DNA from: Bacteroidota bacterium
GTDB lineage: Bacteria; Bacteroidota; Bacteroidia; Bacteroidales; Paludibacteraceae
Length of the DNA stretch: 64,000 nucleotides
Reading direction: 5' to 3'
Assembly: GCA_023459355.1 (NCBI GenBank)
Contig: JAEWUM010000048.1
Location: 1 to 64,000 of the forward strand
Shown: in pieces, positions 46,170-54,358 of the stretch
How positions within the stretch are numbered: position 1 is the first letter of the stretch
How the letters are laid out: each line of letters opens with the position of its first letter
The notes under the pieces: generated by a model
Told to the model about the DNA's origin: nothing
Seen by the model: the letters and a program-made list of their open reading frames with translations, nothing else
Databases searched by the model: none
Position numbers and translations under genes: made by a program

Positions 46170-46285
46170 TCGCCCATTTCTTTCAATTTATACGGTACAA
46201 TTGATAAAACGAAAGTGAGCAAAGTGATCAATGCTTAGTTAGTGGTTTAAAAATAAACAGACAAATAAAAACAGTTATAATCAAA

Positions 46286-47707
46286 ATGAATTCAACAGCA
46301 TTATTCTCCAGTTTACCTTATCAGGTAGCCGACATGTCTCAGGCTACCTTCGGTAGAAAAGAAATCGAGTTAGCAGAAAAAGAAATGCCGGGACTGATGT
46401 CGCTGCGCACCAAATACGGAAAAGACAAACCACTGAAGGGTGCCCGTATCATGGGATCTCTACACATGACCATTCAAACGGCCGTATTGATTGAAACCCT
46501 TGTGGAGCTTGGAGCTGAAGTGCGCTGGTGCAGTTGCAATATCTACTCTACCCAGGATCATGCGGCGGCAGCCATTGCAGAGGCAGGTATCCCCGTTTTT
46601 GCATGGAAGGGTGAAACGCTGGAAGAATACTGGTGGTGCACCTTGCAGGCGCTGACTTTCGAAAACGGACAGGGTCCAACCCTGATCGTTGACGACGGAG
46701 GTGATGCGACCATGATGATTCACGTAGGAGTAGATGCAGAAAAAGACGCTTCTGTACTCGACAAGAAAGTCGAAGGTGAAGACGAGCAGGAACTTTACGC
46801 CATCCTGAAAAAAGTATTAAAAGAAAAGAACGGTCACTGGACAAAGGTGGCCAAAGAAGTCAAAGGTGTTTCTGAAGAAACAACAACCGGCGTGCACCGT
46901 CTCTATCAGATGATGGAAGAGGGCAAGTTGCTGTTCCCTGCTTTCAATGTAAACGACTCGGTTACCAAATCGAAATTCGACAATCTCTACGGCTGCCGCG
47001 AATCGCTGGCCGATGGCATCAAGCGTGCTACCGATATCATGCTGGCCGGCAAAGTGGTGGTGGTTTGTGGCTACGGAGACGTGGGTAAAGGTTCGGCCAA
47101 GTCTATGCGGGCTTATGGCGCCAGGGTTATGGTCACCGAAATCGACCCGATTTGCGCGCTACAAGCTGCCATGGAGGGATTTGAAGTCTGCACGGTTGAG
47201 GATGCCCTGGCCGAAGGCAATGTATTTGTGACTACCACGGGCAACAAAGACATCATCCGCATCGAACACATGGCAAAAATGAAAGATGGCGCCATCGTTT
47301 GCAACATCGGTCACTTCGACAACGAAATCCAGGTAGATAAACTAAAAAAATATCCAGGTATTCAGAAAATAAACATCAAACCACAGGTGGATAAATATAT
47401 TTTTCCTGACGGACATTGCATTTTATTGCTGGCCGACGGTCGCCTCGTGAACTTAGGCTGCGCAACCGGACACCCTTCATTTGTAATGAGTAACTCATTT
47501 ACCAACCAAACTTTGGCACAAATCGAGTTAAACACCAAAAAATATGATATTGATGTGTATCGGCTACCCAAACATTTGGATGAAGAAGTGGCACGTTTGC
47601 ATCTGGAACAATTAGGGGTAAAACTTACCAAACTTACTCCGGAGCAGGCTGCCTATATTGGTGTAGATGAAGGTGGTCCGTATAAACCGGAGCATTACAG
47701 GTATTGA
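46286..47707 (+). CDS. ahcY: Adenosylhomocysteinase
   Basis: Hydrolyses S-adenosylhomocysteine to adenosine and homocysteine, keeping the methylation cycle running. The N-terminus has YQVADMSQATFGRKEIELAE and ARIMGSLHMTIQTAVLIETL. The NAD-binding centre is clear: GKVVVVCGYGDVGKGSAKSM and VMVTEIDPICALQAAMEGF. NVNDSVTKSKFDNLYGCRES is a substrate-binding block, and the C-terminus GGPYKPEHYRY ends with the conserved Lys and Tyr that reach the partner subunit. At 473 residues it carries the bacterial-type insertion (about 40 residues) in the middle. Transcribed alone from its own promoter, with a strong terminator after it. Confidence 0.98.
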   Translation: MNSTALFSSLPYQVADMSQATFGRKEIELAEKEMPGLMSLRTKYGKDKPLKGARIMGSLHMTIQTAVLIETLVELGAEVRWCSCNIYSTQDHAAAAIAEAGIPVFAWKGETLEEYWWCTLQALTFENGQGPTLIVDDGGDATMMIHVGVDAEKDASVLDKKVEGEDEQELYAILKKVLKEKNGHWTKVAKEVKGVSEETTTGVHRLYQMMEEGKLLFPAFNVNDSVTKSKFDNLYGCRESLADGIKRATDIMLAGKVVVVCGYGDVGKGSAKSMRAYGARVMVTEIDPICALQAAMEGFEVCTVEDALAEGNVFVTTTGNKDIIRIEHMAKMKDGAIVCNIGHFDNEIQVDKLKKYPGIQKINIKPQVDKYIFPDGHCILLLADGRLVNLGCATGHPSFVMSNSFTNQTLAQIELNTKKYDIDVYRLPKHLDEEVARLHLEQLGVKLTKLTPEQAAYIGVDEGGPYKPEHYRY

Positions 47708-47746
47708 AATCTACCATCTAAATTTAAATTTTCGCAAGAATAATTT

Positions 47747-47783
47747 AAACCTGACAGGTTTTGAAAACCTGTCAGGTTTTTTT
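47747..47783 (+). terminator. Intrinsic terminator after ahcY
   Basis: AAACCTGACAGGTTTT at 47747-47762 is perfectly inverted at 47764-47779 around a single G, followed by a T run to 47783. CCTGACAGG-type hairpins are common at Bacteroidota gene ends. It is 40 bases after the ahcY stop. Confidence 0.85.
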
Positions 47784-47825
47784 ATACCTGCAATCTCTGC
47801 AACAAATTTATCTTCACCTGCATCT

Positions 47826-47833
47826 TAGTTTTG
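47826..47833 (+). promoter_or_regulatory. Putative -7 element for the serpin gene
   Basis: TAGTTTTG matches TAnnTTTG and lies 21 bases before the ATG at 47855. No -33 element is clear. Confidence 0.4.
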
Positions 47834-47854
47834 AGTTTCTAAAAAATTAACCAC

Positions 47855-49075
47855 ATGAAAAAATCAGTTTTCTTACTCTTACCTTTACTGTTATTTGCTA
47901 CCTGCGAACAACCCGAAGTAAAACTAAAAGATGCGGAACCAATTCCGTTGAAGGCAGGCATGGAAAAGCGTGTGCAGCAAGATAATGCTTTTGCATTTGA
48001 TTTGTTTCGTCAGGTATTAATCAACAATGCCGATGAAAAGAACATCTTCATTTCGCCCCTGAGTGTGAGCATCGCGCTGGGTATGGCCTGGAACGGCGCC
48101 AACGGCGAAACCAAAGCCGAAATGGCAACTGCCCTGAAGATGTCGGGCATGACTGAGGATGAAATTAATGAGTATTACCAAATTATGTTGACTGCTTTAC
48201 CTGAGGTTGACCCTTCAACTAAGCTAAATATAGCCAATTCTCTATGGTATCGAACTGGTTTCCCTGTGAAAGATGAGTATTTAAAGGTAAACAGTGATTA
48301 TTTCAATGCTGAAGTTCGGGAACTGGACTTTGCAAAACCTGACGCCCTGAGTATTATCAATGGATGGTGTGCTGAAAAAACCAACAATCTGATTAAAAAT
48401 CCATTAGATAAAATTTCGGCTGATGCAATGATGTATTTAATCAATGCCATCTATTTCAAAGGGATTTGGGTAAAAAAATTTGAAAAGGACACGTACAAGG
48501 CTAATTTCTATGCTGAAGGAGGAAATACCGTACAGGTGGATATGATGCAACAAAAAGACACCTTCGGTTACCGGGAAGACGAGATGGCTCAATACCTTGA
48601 CCTTCCTTACGGGAACAAGGCATTTAGCATGACTGTCATTTTACCCCGTGAAGGCAAAACAACAGACGAAGTATTGGAAACACTGGATACTGAAAAATGG
48701 AACAATATTATCAATGGTTTTTCCAGTCATGAGGTGCAGATTTATCTGCCAAAATTCAAAACAACAGGCAAATACGAATTAAAAGAACCTTTGATGCAAA
48801 TGGGCATGGTGAAGGCATTCACCGATCAGGCTGATTTTTCTAATATCTCTGATATAAACCTGTTGATTTCAAGAATTATCCACAGTACTTATTGTAGTGT
48901 AGATCAAGAGGGTACAGAAGCTGCAGCTGTTACTGTTGTGGAATTTGAACTGACATCAATGCCCATGAATTATGTCTTTAATGCGAACCGTCCTTTTATC
49001 TTCGTGATCCGGGAGAAAAGCACCGGTGTAATTTTATTCATGGGTAAGATGGGACAGGTGGAATTATACAAATAG
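47855..49075 (+). CDS. Serpin-family serine protease inhibitor lipoprotein
   Basis: A suicide inhibitor of proteases, here a lipoprotein: MKKSVFLLLPLLLFATC with Cys at residue 17 followed by EQPE. Serpin blocks are visible: NIFISPLSVSIALGMAWNGA, LNIANSLWYRTGFPV, LINAIYFKGIWVKKFEKD, FSMTVILPREGKT and the closing signature FNANRPFIFVIREKSTGVI. The reactive-loop hinge reads DQEGTEAAAVTVVEF, with the small residues needed for loop insertion, so it is probably inhibitory. The target is unknown. The likely scissile region follows hinge residues (ELTSMPMN), but P1 cannot be assigned by eye. Length (406) is standard. Surface location suggests defence against foreign or neighbouring proteases. Confidence 0.93.
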   Translation: MKKSVFLLLPLLLFATCEQPEVKLKDAEPIPLKAGMEKRVQQDNAFAFDLFRQVLINNADEKNIFISPLSVSIALGMAWNGANGETKAEMATALKMSGMTEDEINEYYQIMLTALPEVDPSTKLNIANSLWYRTGFPVKDEYLKVNSDYFNAEVRELDFAKPDALSIINGWCAEKTNNLIKNPLDKISADAMMYLINAIYFKGIWVKKFEKDTYKANFYAEGGNTVQVDMMQQKDTFGYREDEMAQYLDLPYGNKAFSMTVILPREGKTTDEVLETLDTEKWNNIINGFSSHEVQIYLPKFKTTGKYELKEPLMQMGMVKAFTDQADFSNISDINLLISRIIHSTYCSVDQEGTEAAAVTVVEFELTSMPMNYVFNANRPFIFVIREKSTGVILFMGKMGQVELYK

Positions 49076-49119
49076 AGTTCCTTTTTTATAGATTATACTA
49101 TCATGTAGATTGTTTACAG

Positions 49120-49153
49120 CCTGTTTCGGTGACAAACTGAAACAGGTTTTTTT
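49120..49153 (+). terminator. Intrinsic terminator after the serpin gene
   Basis: CCTGTTTC at 49120-49127 pairs with GAAACAGG at 49139-49146 over an 11-base loop, followed by TTTTTTTATT. It lies 45 bases after the serpin stop. Confidence 0.75.
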
Positions 49154-49161
49154 ATTTTTAC

Positions 49162-49175
49162 GTAACAGCTGTTAC
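49162..49175. promoter_or_regulatory. Perfect 14-base palindrome before the nfnA-like gene, putative operator
   Basis: GTAACAGCTGTTAC is a perfect palindrome. It ends 21 bases before the TAAATTTG -7 element at 49197 and would thus cover the -33 region, a good position for a repressor or activator site. The regulator is unknown. Confidence 0.4.
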
Positions 49176-49196
49176 ATCTCATTCGTTATTTTTTAG

Positions 49197-49204
49197 TAAA
49201 TTTG
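49197..49204 (+). promoter_or_regulatory. Putative -7 element for the nfnA-like gene
   Basis: TAAATTTG matches TAnnTTTG, 24 bases before the ATG at 49229. Confidence 0.5.
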
Positions 49205-49228
49205 CAGCCGAATTTTAAAACTTCACAC

Positions 49229-50053
49229 ATGAACAAAATCGTTGGTAAAGAGTATTTTTCGGAAAACGTCATTAAATTTGAAGTCGAAGCGCCGTTAATC
49301 GCTAAATCGCGCAAAGCCGGACATTTCGTCATGGTGAAAGTCGGAGCCAAAGGAGAACGCATTCCGTTAACAATTGCCGATGCAGATATCACTAAAGGAA
49401 CCATCACGCTCGTGGTGCAGAAAATGGGGGTATCATCGTCTAAATTAGCGCTGTTGAATGTCGGTGACGAAATAACCGACCTGGTTGGTCCGCTTGGAAA
49501 AGCCACCCATATTGAGAACTTCGGCACCGTGGTTTGTGCCTGTGGTGGTGTCGGGACCGCGCCGATGTTGCCCATTGTAGCCGCACTGAAAAAAGCCGGG
49601 AACAAGGTGATAACCGTGTTGGCTGCCCGCAACAAAGACCTCATCATCCTTGAGGAGCAGATGAAAGAACATTCGGATGAAGTGATTGTCATGACCGATG
49701 ATGGTTCTTATGGCACCAAAGGACTCGTAACCAACGGCGTGGAAATGGTCATCAACCGTGAAAAAGTAGATCTGTGCGTAACCATCGGTCCGGCTGTGAT
49801 GATGAAGTTCGTGAGCATGCTTACCAAAAAATACGAAATCCCTACCGTAGCCTCGCTGAATACCATCATGGTAGATGGAACCGGCATGTGTGGCGCCTGC
49901 CGTGTGACCGTTGGCGGTAAAGTGAAGTTTGTTTGCGTGGATGGTCCCGAATTCGATGCCCATCAGGTTGATTTTAATGAAATGCTGATGCGACTGGGCG
50001 GTTACAAGGACATAGAACGGGAAGAAATGGAGCGTTTCGATTGCCATGTGTGA
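49229..50053 (+). CDS. Ferredoxin-NADP reductase-like flavoprotein, NfnA-type subunit
   Basis: Matches the sulfide/dihydroorotate dehydrogenase-like FAD/NAD-binding family, which includes the small subunit (NfnA) of electron-bifurcating NADH-dependent ferredoxin:NADP oxidoreductase. The ATG at 49229 is used; the upstream TTG at 49202 lies inside the promoter. The FAD domain runs over residues about 1-95 (AGHFVMVKVGAKGERIPLTI), the NAD domain begins at VVCACGGVGTAPMLPIVAAL, and the C-terminus has a [2Fe-2S] ligand cluster (DGTGMCGACRVTV then FVCVDGPEF). Length 274. The gene before the GltA-like subunit supports the Nfn pair. PyrK of dihydroorotate dehydrogenase is a family relative, but no pyrD is nearby. 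Confidence 0.87.
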   Translation: MNKIVGKEYFSENVIKFEVEAPLIAKSRKAGHFVMVKVGAKGERIPLTIADADITKGTITLVVQKMGVSSSKLALLNVGDEITDLVGPLGKATHIENFGTVVCACGGVGTAPMLPIVAALKKAGNKVITVLAARNKDLIILEEQMKEHSDEVIVMTDDGSYGTKGLVTNGVEMVINREKVDLCVTIGPAVMMKFVSMLTKKYEIPTVASLNTIMVDGTGMCGACRVTVGGKVKFVCVDGPEFDAHQVDFNEMLMRLGGYKDIEREEMERFDCHV

Positions 50054-50170
50054 TTTTTAACCATATAAGTCATGTAAGTGATCATATAAGTTTTTTTTCA
50101 TAAGTAATTTTAATATAACACGCATATACCATATAAAGTCTGGTCTTAAATGACTTATATGGTTAAAAAA
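50054..50170. repeat. Long inverted repeat between the two nfn genes
   Basis: A 20-base arm at 50054-50073 (containing AACCATATAAGTCAT) is perfectly inverted at 50151-50170 or one base earlier (ATGACTTATATGGTT at 50150-50164). The 76-base centre has further copies of the CATATAAG motif (around 50083). It fills almost the whole 127-base gap between the two genes, so it looks like a small inserted element. T runs follow the left arm's continuation, so a partial terminator effect is also possible. Confidence 0.7.
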
Positions 50171-50180
50171 GTAAACCAAG

Positions 50181-51647
50181 ATGCAGAATTTAGCCGAAGA
50201 AAGAGCACAAGCCTGGAGAGAAGAATTGCGTAACAAAATGAAAGCCAAGGAGCGCACCTCATTACAAAGGGTACACATGCCGGAGCTCGATGCGGAATAT
50301 CGTAGTCATAACAACGAGGAAGTAAACCTGGGACTAACCCCTGAGATGGCTATGCTCGAAGCTCAACGTTGTATAGATTGTGCCAATCCAACCTGTATGC
50401 AAGGTTGTCCGGTGAGCATTTACATCCCTAAATTCGTCAAACAGATTGAAGTCGGCGATTTTCTGGGTGCTGCTAAAACGCTGAAAGAAACATCGGCTTT
50501 ACCGGCCGTTTGCGGTCGTGTTTGTCCCCAGGAAAAACAGTGCGAAGCACAATGTATCCATGTCAAAATGAAGAAAGAACCGGTTGCCATCGGTCACCTG
50601 GAACGTTTCGCTGCAGACTACGAACGCGAAAGCGGAAATATATCCGTACCTGAGGTTGCAGCATCTAACGGCATCAAAATCGCGGTGGTAGGTTCCGGTC
50701 CGGCCGGATTATCCTTCGCCGGCGACATGGCCAAACTGGGTTACGACGTTACCGTTTTCGAAGCCCTGCATGAAATTGGCGGTGTGTTGAAATACGGTAT
50801 CCCTGAATTCCGCTTGCCTAACGTGATTGTGGATGTTGAAATTGACAACCTGCGTGCCATGGGCGTGAAATTCATAACCAACTGCATTGTTGGTAAAACC
50901 ATCACGTTGGAGGATTTAAAAGAAGAAGGGTTTGAAGGTATGTTTGTAGGCAGTGGAGCCGGATTACCCCGTTTCATGAGCATCAAAGGAGAAAATTTTG
51001 TCGGAGTAATGTCCTCGAATGAATATCTCACCCGGGTAAATTTGATGGATGCAGCCAGTTCCGAATCGGATACTCCGGTATTCAAAGGCAAACACGTGGC
51101 GGTAATTGGTGGCGGTAATACTGCCATGGATTCAGTTCGTACGGCCCGTCGCTTGGGAGCAGATCGAGCCATGATCGTGTATCGCCGTTCCGAAGAAGAA
51201 ATGCCGGCACGTTTAGAAGAAATTAAACATGCCAAAGAAGAAGGCATCGAATTCATGACCCTCCGCAACCCGATAGAGTTTATCGGCAATGAGCAGGGCC
51301 GTGTAACCCACATGGTATTGCAGGAAATGGAACTCGGACAGCCCGATGCATCAGGACGCCGCTCTCCGGTTGAAATTCCCGGCCGCACCGAAACCATAGA
51401 AGTAGATGAAGTAATTGTGAGCGTAGGCGTATCGCCGAACCCATTGATTCCGCAAACCGTCGGGGGATTGCAAATCTCGAAATGGGGCACCATTATGGTG
51501 AACCAGGATACCATGCAAACCGATATTCCGATGCTTTTTGCAGGTGGTGATATCGTTCGTGGTGGTGCCACGGTGATTCTTGCCATGGGTGATGGGCGCA
51601 AAGCAGCTGCATCTATGCATGATTGGATTAAAAACAATAAATCATAA
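50181..51647 (+). CDS. Glutamate-synthase-small-subunit-like flavoprotein, NfnB-type subunit
   Basis: Homologous to the small subunit of glutamate synthase (GltD/GltA-like) and to NfnB. The N-terminal domain has two [4Fe-4S] clusters: CIDCANPTCMQGCPVSIYIP near residue 65 and CGRVCPQEKQCEAQCIH near residue 110. Two dinucleotide sites follow, FAD at IAVVGSGPAGLSFAGDMAKL and NADPH at VAVIGGGNTAMDSVRTARRL, and the closing DIVRGGATVILAMGDGRKAA. Length 488. No large glutamate synthase subunit is nearby, while an NfnA-like subunit sits upstream, so a transhydrogenase or bifurcating Nfn function is favoured. A stand-alone NADPH-glutamate synthase-like activity remains possible. Confidence 0.9.
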   Translation: MQNLAEERAQAWREELRNKMKAKERTSLQRVHMPELDAEYRSHNNEEVNLGLTPEMAMLEAQRCIDCANPTCMQGCPVSIYIPKFVKQIEVGDFLGAAKTLKETSALPAVCGRVCPQEKQCEAQCIHVKMKKEPVAIGHLERFAADYERESGNISVPEVAASNGIKIAVVGSGPAGLSFAGDMAKLGYDVTVFEALHEIGGVLKYGIPEFRLPNVIVDVEIDNLRAMGVKFITNCIVGKTITLEDLKEEGFEGMFVGSGAGLPRFMSIKGENFVGVMSSNEYLTRVNLMDAASSESDTPVFKGKHVAVIGGGNTAMDSVRTARRLGADRAMIVYRRSEEEMPARLEEIKHAKEEGIEFMTLRNPIEFIGNEQGRVTHMVLQEMELGQPDASGRRSPVEIPGRTETIEVDEVIVSVGVSPNPLIPQTVGGLQISKWGTIMVNQDTMQTDIPMLFAGGDIVRGGATVILAMGDGRKAAASMHDWIKNNKS

Positions 51648-51666
51648 ACATTTTAAAATTTTATCT

Positions 51667-52128
51667 ATGAAAACAAAAGAAGAAGAAGAATTCAATGAAT
51701 TAAAAGAGTATCTTAATAAGATACTACTTCTCCAGAAAAATCTGTTGAAAACCTCTCAGAAAAAATGGGACTCAGGCATAACATCCCAAATGAACCAGGG
51801 ATGTTATGACATGATTAATTTTTATGAAGAAGTATTGATTGAATTATCATCGTTTTATCCGAAAGGGCATTTTGGGAAAGAAAGTCCAAAAGATTTTTTT
51901 GATAAAATCATATCTTCAAGGTTTGCCTGGCATGGACATGTTTTGGAACCATTCGGTTTAGGTAATGGAGGTACGATGGTTTCAACAATGAAGTGTGGAG
52001 ACGTGATGGAAGACGTAAAGAAAATGGTCGTTGATATGGTCAGAGCGATCAAAAGTTTCAAGTTAATGAGCTTTGATTTTAAATTAAAATCTTGGGAAAA
52101 AGCATGGCTGAAAATTGGGCCTTATTGA
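51667..52128 (+). CDS. Hypothetical protein, 153 residues
   Basis: Not recognised. The ATG at 51667 is used; the frame is open further upstream inside the nfnB-like gene. The protein is rich in Lys and Glu and probably helical (EEFNELKEYLNKILLLQKNL), with no signal peptide or membrane segment. A central segment FYPKGHFGKESPKDFFDKI and HVLEPFGLGNGGTM is aromatic- and Gly-rich. It follows nfnB by 19 bases on the same strand, so it may share the transcript, but a role in that pathway cannot be claimed. Confidence 0.6.
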   Translation: MKTKEEEEFNELKEYLNKILLLQKNLLKTSQKKWDSGITSQMNQGCYDMINFYEEVLIELSSFYPKGHFGKESPKDFFDKIISSRFAWHGHVLEPFGLGNGGTMVSTMKCGDVMEDVKKMVVDMVRAIKSFKLMSFDFKLKSWEKAWLKIGPY

Positions 52129-52141
52129 GGCTATTTTTCCA

Positions 52142-52194
52142 TTCCTCTAATTTGTTTTAGGACAATTTAAAAAAATCTTTGGTTTTTAGAGGAA
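52142..52194. repeat. Weak inverted repeat after the hypothetical gene
   Basis: TTCCTCTAA at 52142-52150 is inverted at 52186-52194 over a 35-base AT-rich loop. It may be a weak terminator or a chance match. Confidence 0.3.
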
Positions 52195-52273
52195 GAATCA
52201 GATTGTTTTTGGGAAAAAGAGTACTTGTTATAAATAATAGCAAACGGATAAATAAGCTTTCAAAAATATTACT

Positions 52274-52281
52274 TATTTTTG
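52274..52281 (+). promoter_or_regulatory. Putative -7 element for the transglutaminase-like gene
   Basis: TATTTTTG matches TAnnTTTG, 29 bases before the ATG at 52311, which supports that start over the longer open frame. Confidence 0.45.
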
Positions 52282-52310
52282 AACAGGTAAACGTACGGGC
52301 ATTTAAAACA

Positions 52311-53438
52311 ATGAGTCTCAAAAATATATACATCACAGGTTTCATTCTCTTCTCTTTACAGGGATTTGGGAACTCATCATCTTCTGTGATTGAGAGAAGT
52401 TATGAAACTGTTCCTGATTCGTTGAGCGGTTACATAGAAATCGCGGCGCACTTAACCCGTGATCTGGTATCCGACACAGAAAAGGCCAGGGCTTTGTACA
52501 TTTGGTTATCACATAACATTCAATACAACCTGAGTCAGAAAAACGCCGAAGTCAGCTATAGTTCGGTAGATGAAATTATAGACGAAGCACTTAAAACGAA
52601 AACAGGTGTTTGTCAGCATTACGCCGAACTCTTTCATGCCATGGGGCAGTCAGTCGGGTTAGATACCTACGTGATTACAGGATATACACGAAATAAAGCG
52701 GGTGAGATTGCTGATTTGGGACATGCCTGGAACGGCATCGCCATTGATTCGAAGCATTACCTGATGGATGTGACCTGGGCTGCTGGTTACGAACAAAACG
52801 GGAAATACGTGCATCAGTTCCGGGATGAGTATTTTATGATCAGTCCTGAAATAATGATTCAATCGCACATGCCTTTTGATCCGGTTTTCCAATTCCTCAA
52901 CAATCCACTTAACAACAAGGAATTCATCTCCAAAGATTTTTCAAAACTGGAAAAACCCGGAAATTTTGCCTTCAACGATACCATTCAACAGGAAAGAAAG
53001 TTCACCAGATTGGAGCAACTTGAGTTCTCAAGCAGGCGCATCAAAACCAACGGCATCCAAAACAAACTGATTCAAAAGCAATTGAACAACAACCTCCTGC
53101 AAATCGCGACCATCAAATACAATACAGCCATTGATACACTGAACTACGGAGTAGAAAACTATAACCTGTATGTCACGCACAAAAACAAGCAATTCCGTAA
53201 CCCCACGCTGGAAGATAAATACATCATGGAATTGATTGAAAATGCTGAACGGGCAGCTTTTACATCGAATGAAATGTTATACGGACTCTTGTCGCCGAGT
53301 CAGGAACTCAATACCCTAATCGCGGATGTAAGGCGCAAATTAGCAGTTATCATGCCAGAACTGAAAAAAGAAATGGAGTTCGTGGAGAAATATTTGAACA
53401 CCTGGAAGCCATTTCGGATGATGTTGTTTGTGAAATAA
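52311..53438 (+). CDS. Transglutaminase-like cysteine protease superfamily protein
   Basis: The ATG at 52311 begins an export signal (MSLKNIYITGFILFSLQGFG), so the longer frame from 52179 is rejected. Residues about 30-190 are a transglutaminase/protease-like domain with the full catalytic triad: TGVCQHYAELFHAMG (Cys), ADLGHAWNGI (His) and YLMDVTWAAG (Asp). An upstream EKARALYIWLSHNIQY matches the family's lead-in helix. The rest (about 190-375) is helical and charged and is not recognised. Length 375. Likely a periplasmic or surface peptidase or amidase. Not obviously linked with neighbours. Confidence 0.85.
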   Translation: MSLKNIYITGFILFSLQGFGNSSSSVIERSYETVPDSLSGYIEIAAHLTRDLVSDTEKARALYIWLSHNIQYNLSQKNAEVSYSSVDEIIDEALKTKTGVCQHYAELFHAMGQSVGLDTYVITGYTRNKAGEIADLGHAWNGIAIDSKHYLMDVTWAAGYEQNGKYVHQFRDEYFMISPEIMIQSHMPFDPVFQFLNNPLNNKEFISKDFSKLEKPGNFAFNDTIQQERKFTRLEQLEFSSRRIKTNGIQNKLIQKQLNNNLLQIATIKYNTAIDTLNYGVENYNLYVTHKNKQFRNPTLEDKYIMELIENAERAAFTSNEMLYGLLSPSQELNTLIADVRRKLAVIMPELKKEMEFVEKYLNTWKPFRMMLFVK

Positions 53439-53440
53439 AA

Positions 53441-53448
53441 TATCTTTG
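53441..53448 (+). promoter_or_regulatory. Putative -7 element for the methyltransferase-like gene
   Basis: TATCTTTG matches TAnnTTTG, 28 bases before the ATG at 53477. Confidence 0.45.
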
Positions 53449-53476
53449 TACATTCAACTTTTTTGAAGAAGTCTAA

Positions 53477-54358
53477 ATGGAACGATTTATTAAACAAATT
53501 GATGACCAGATTCAGGCTAATCAGGGAAAGAATATTTTTCTTGAGAATAACATGAATGAATTGAAGTTTATAGATGGTACAATAGAAACTATCTTAAACA
53601 TCCACGAATTACCCGCTGATTATGAACCCGTTCTTATAGATTATGCCTCTGAAAAAGCCATTGAAGAATTTTGCAGAATTAATCAATACTATACATTCAA
53701 CACCAAATCGAAGACTGAACTCGGGGAAATCTATCGGGAGTTATTACATAGACTAAAAATTAAGCGGGATTCAATTAAGTTTATCGAAAAACAACATTAT
53801 TCAAATCTAAAAAAGTGGTTACAGAAAAATAATTCTTTTGCAGAGCAAATATATTTGACTGAAGAACCCCAAATCACCCCGGTAAATTGCTTTGAATATT
53901 CTCCTGAAATTCAATTAGAGATATTAAAAATTATACCAGAAAGTTTATCACTGCCGGTTCTGGATATCGGGTGCGGCAAGGAAGGAAACTTAGTTCGTTA
54001 TATGAGTCAGCTTGGCATTAATGCAAAAGGAATTGACAGGTTCTCCTTTTCAGATGACTGCCTTATACATGCTGACTGGTTGGAGTACGACTATGGCGTC
54101 GAAAAATGGGGAACCATCGTGAGTAACCTTGGATTTTCTAATCACTTCACCCATCATCATTTAAGGAAGGATGGCAATTATATTGGATATGCCAGAAAAT
54201 ATATGGAAATATTGAACTCGCTAAAACCCGGAGGTAAATTTCACTACGCCCCGGCTATACCTTTCATTGAGATACATCTGAAAAACAAACAATTTTTAGT
54301 TGAAACGTTTGAAATTGCTGATTCAACATACAAAACAACGATAATAACACGCTTATGA
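53477..54358 (+). CDS. Putative SAM-dependent methyltransferase-fold protein
   Basis: Residues about 1-140 are helical and not recognised (FIEKQHYSNLKKWLQKNN). The C-terminal half has a class I methyltransferase-like nucleotide site: LPVLDIGCGKEGNLVRYMSQ near residue 160, followed by GINAKGIDRFSF with the acidic residue ending strand 2, WGTIVSNLGFSNHF as a possible motif IV and LNSLKPGGKFHYAP as the post-motif strand. Length 293. Substrate unknown. Its stop overlaps the start of the AlkD-like gene by four bases (ATGA), so the two are translationally coupled; a joint role in nucleic acid repair or modification is possible but unproven. Confidence 0.65.
   Translation: MERFIKQIDDQIQANQGKNIFLENNMNELKFIDGTIETILNIHELPADYEPVLIDYASEKAIEEFCRINQYYTFNTKSKTELGEIYRELLHRLKIKRDSIKFIEKQHYSNLKKWLQKNNSFAEQIYLTEEPQITPVNCFEYSPEIQLEILKIIPESLSLPVLDIGCGKEGNLVRYMSQLGINAKGIDRFSFSDDCLIHADWLEYDYGVEKWGTIVSNLGFSNHFTHHHLRKDGNYIGYARKYMEILNSLKPGGKFHYAPAIPFIEIHLKNKQFLVETFEIADSTYKTTIITRL

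Noticed and set aside
46170..46285. SAH or SAM riboswitch before ahcY
   Set aside because: No recognisable conserved core could be matched by eye; kept only as an unexplained leader.
49186..50047. Minus-strand open frames of 168 and 200 codons
   Set aside because: They are antisense to the NfnA-like gene and lack recognisable domains or signals.
50741..51637. 298-codon minus-strand open frame
   Set aside because: Antisense to the NfnB-like gene; Pro/Ser-rich, as expected of a reverse frame of GC-richer coding sequence.
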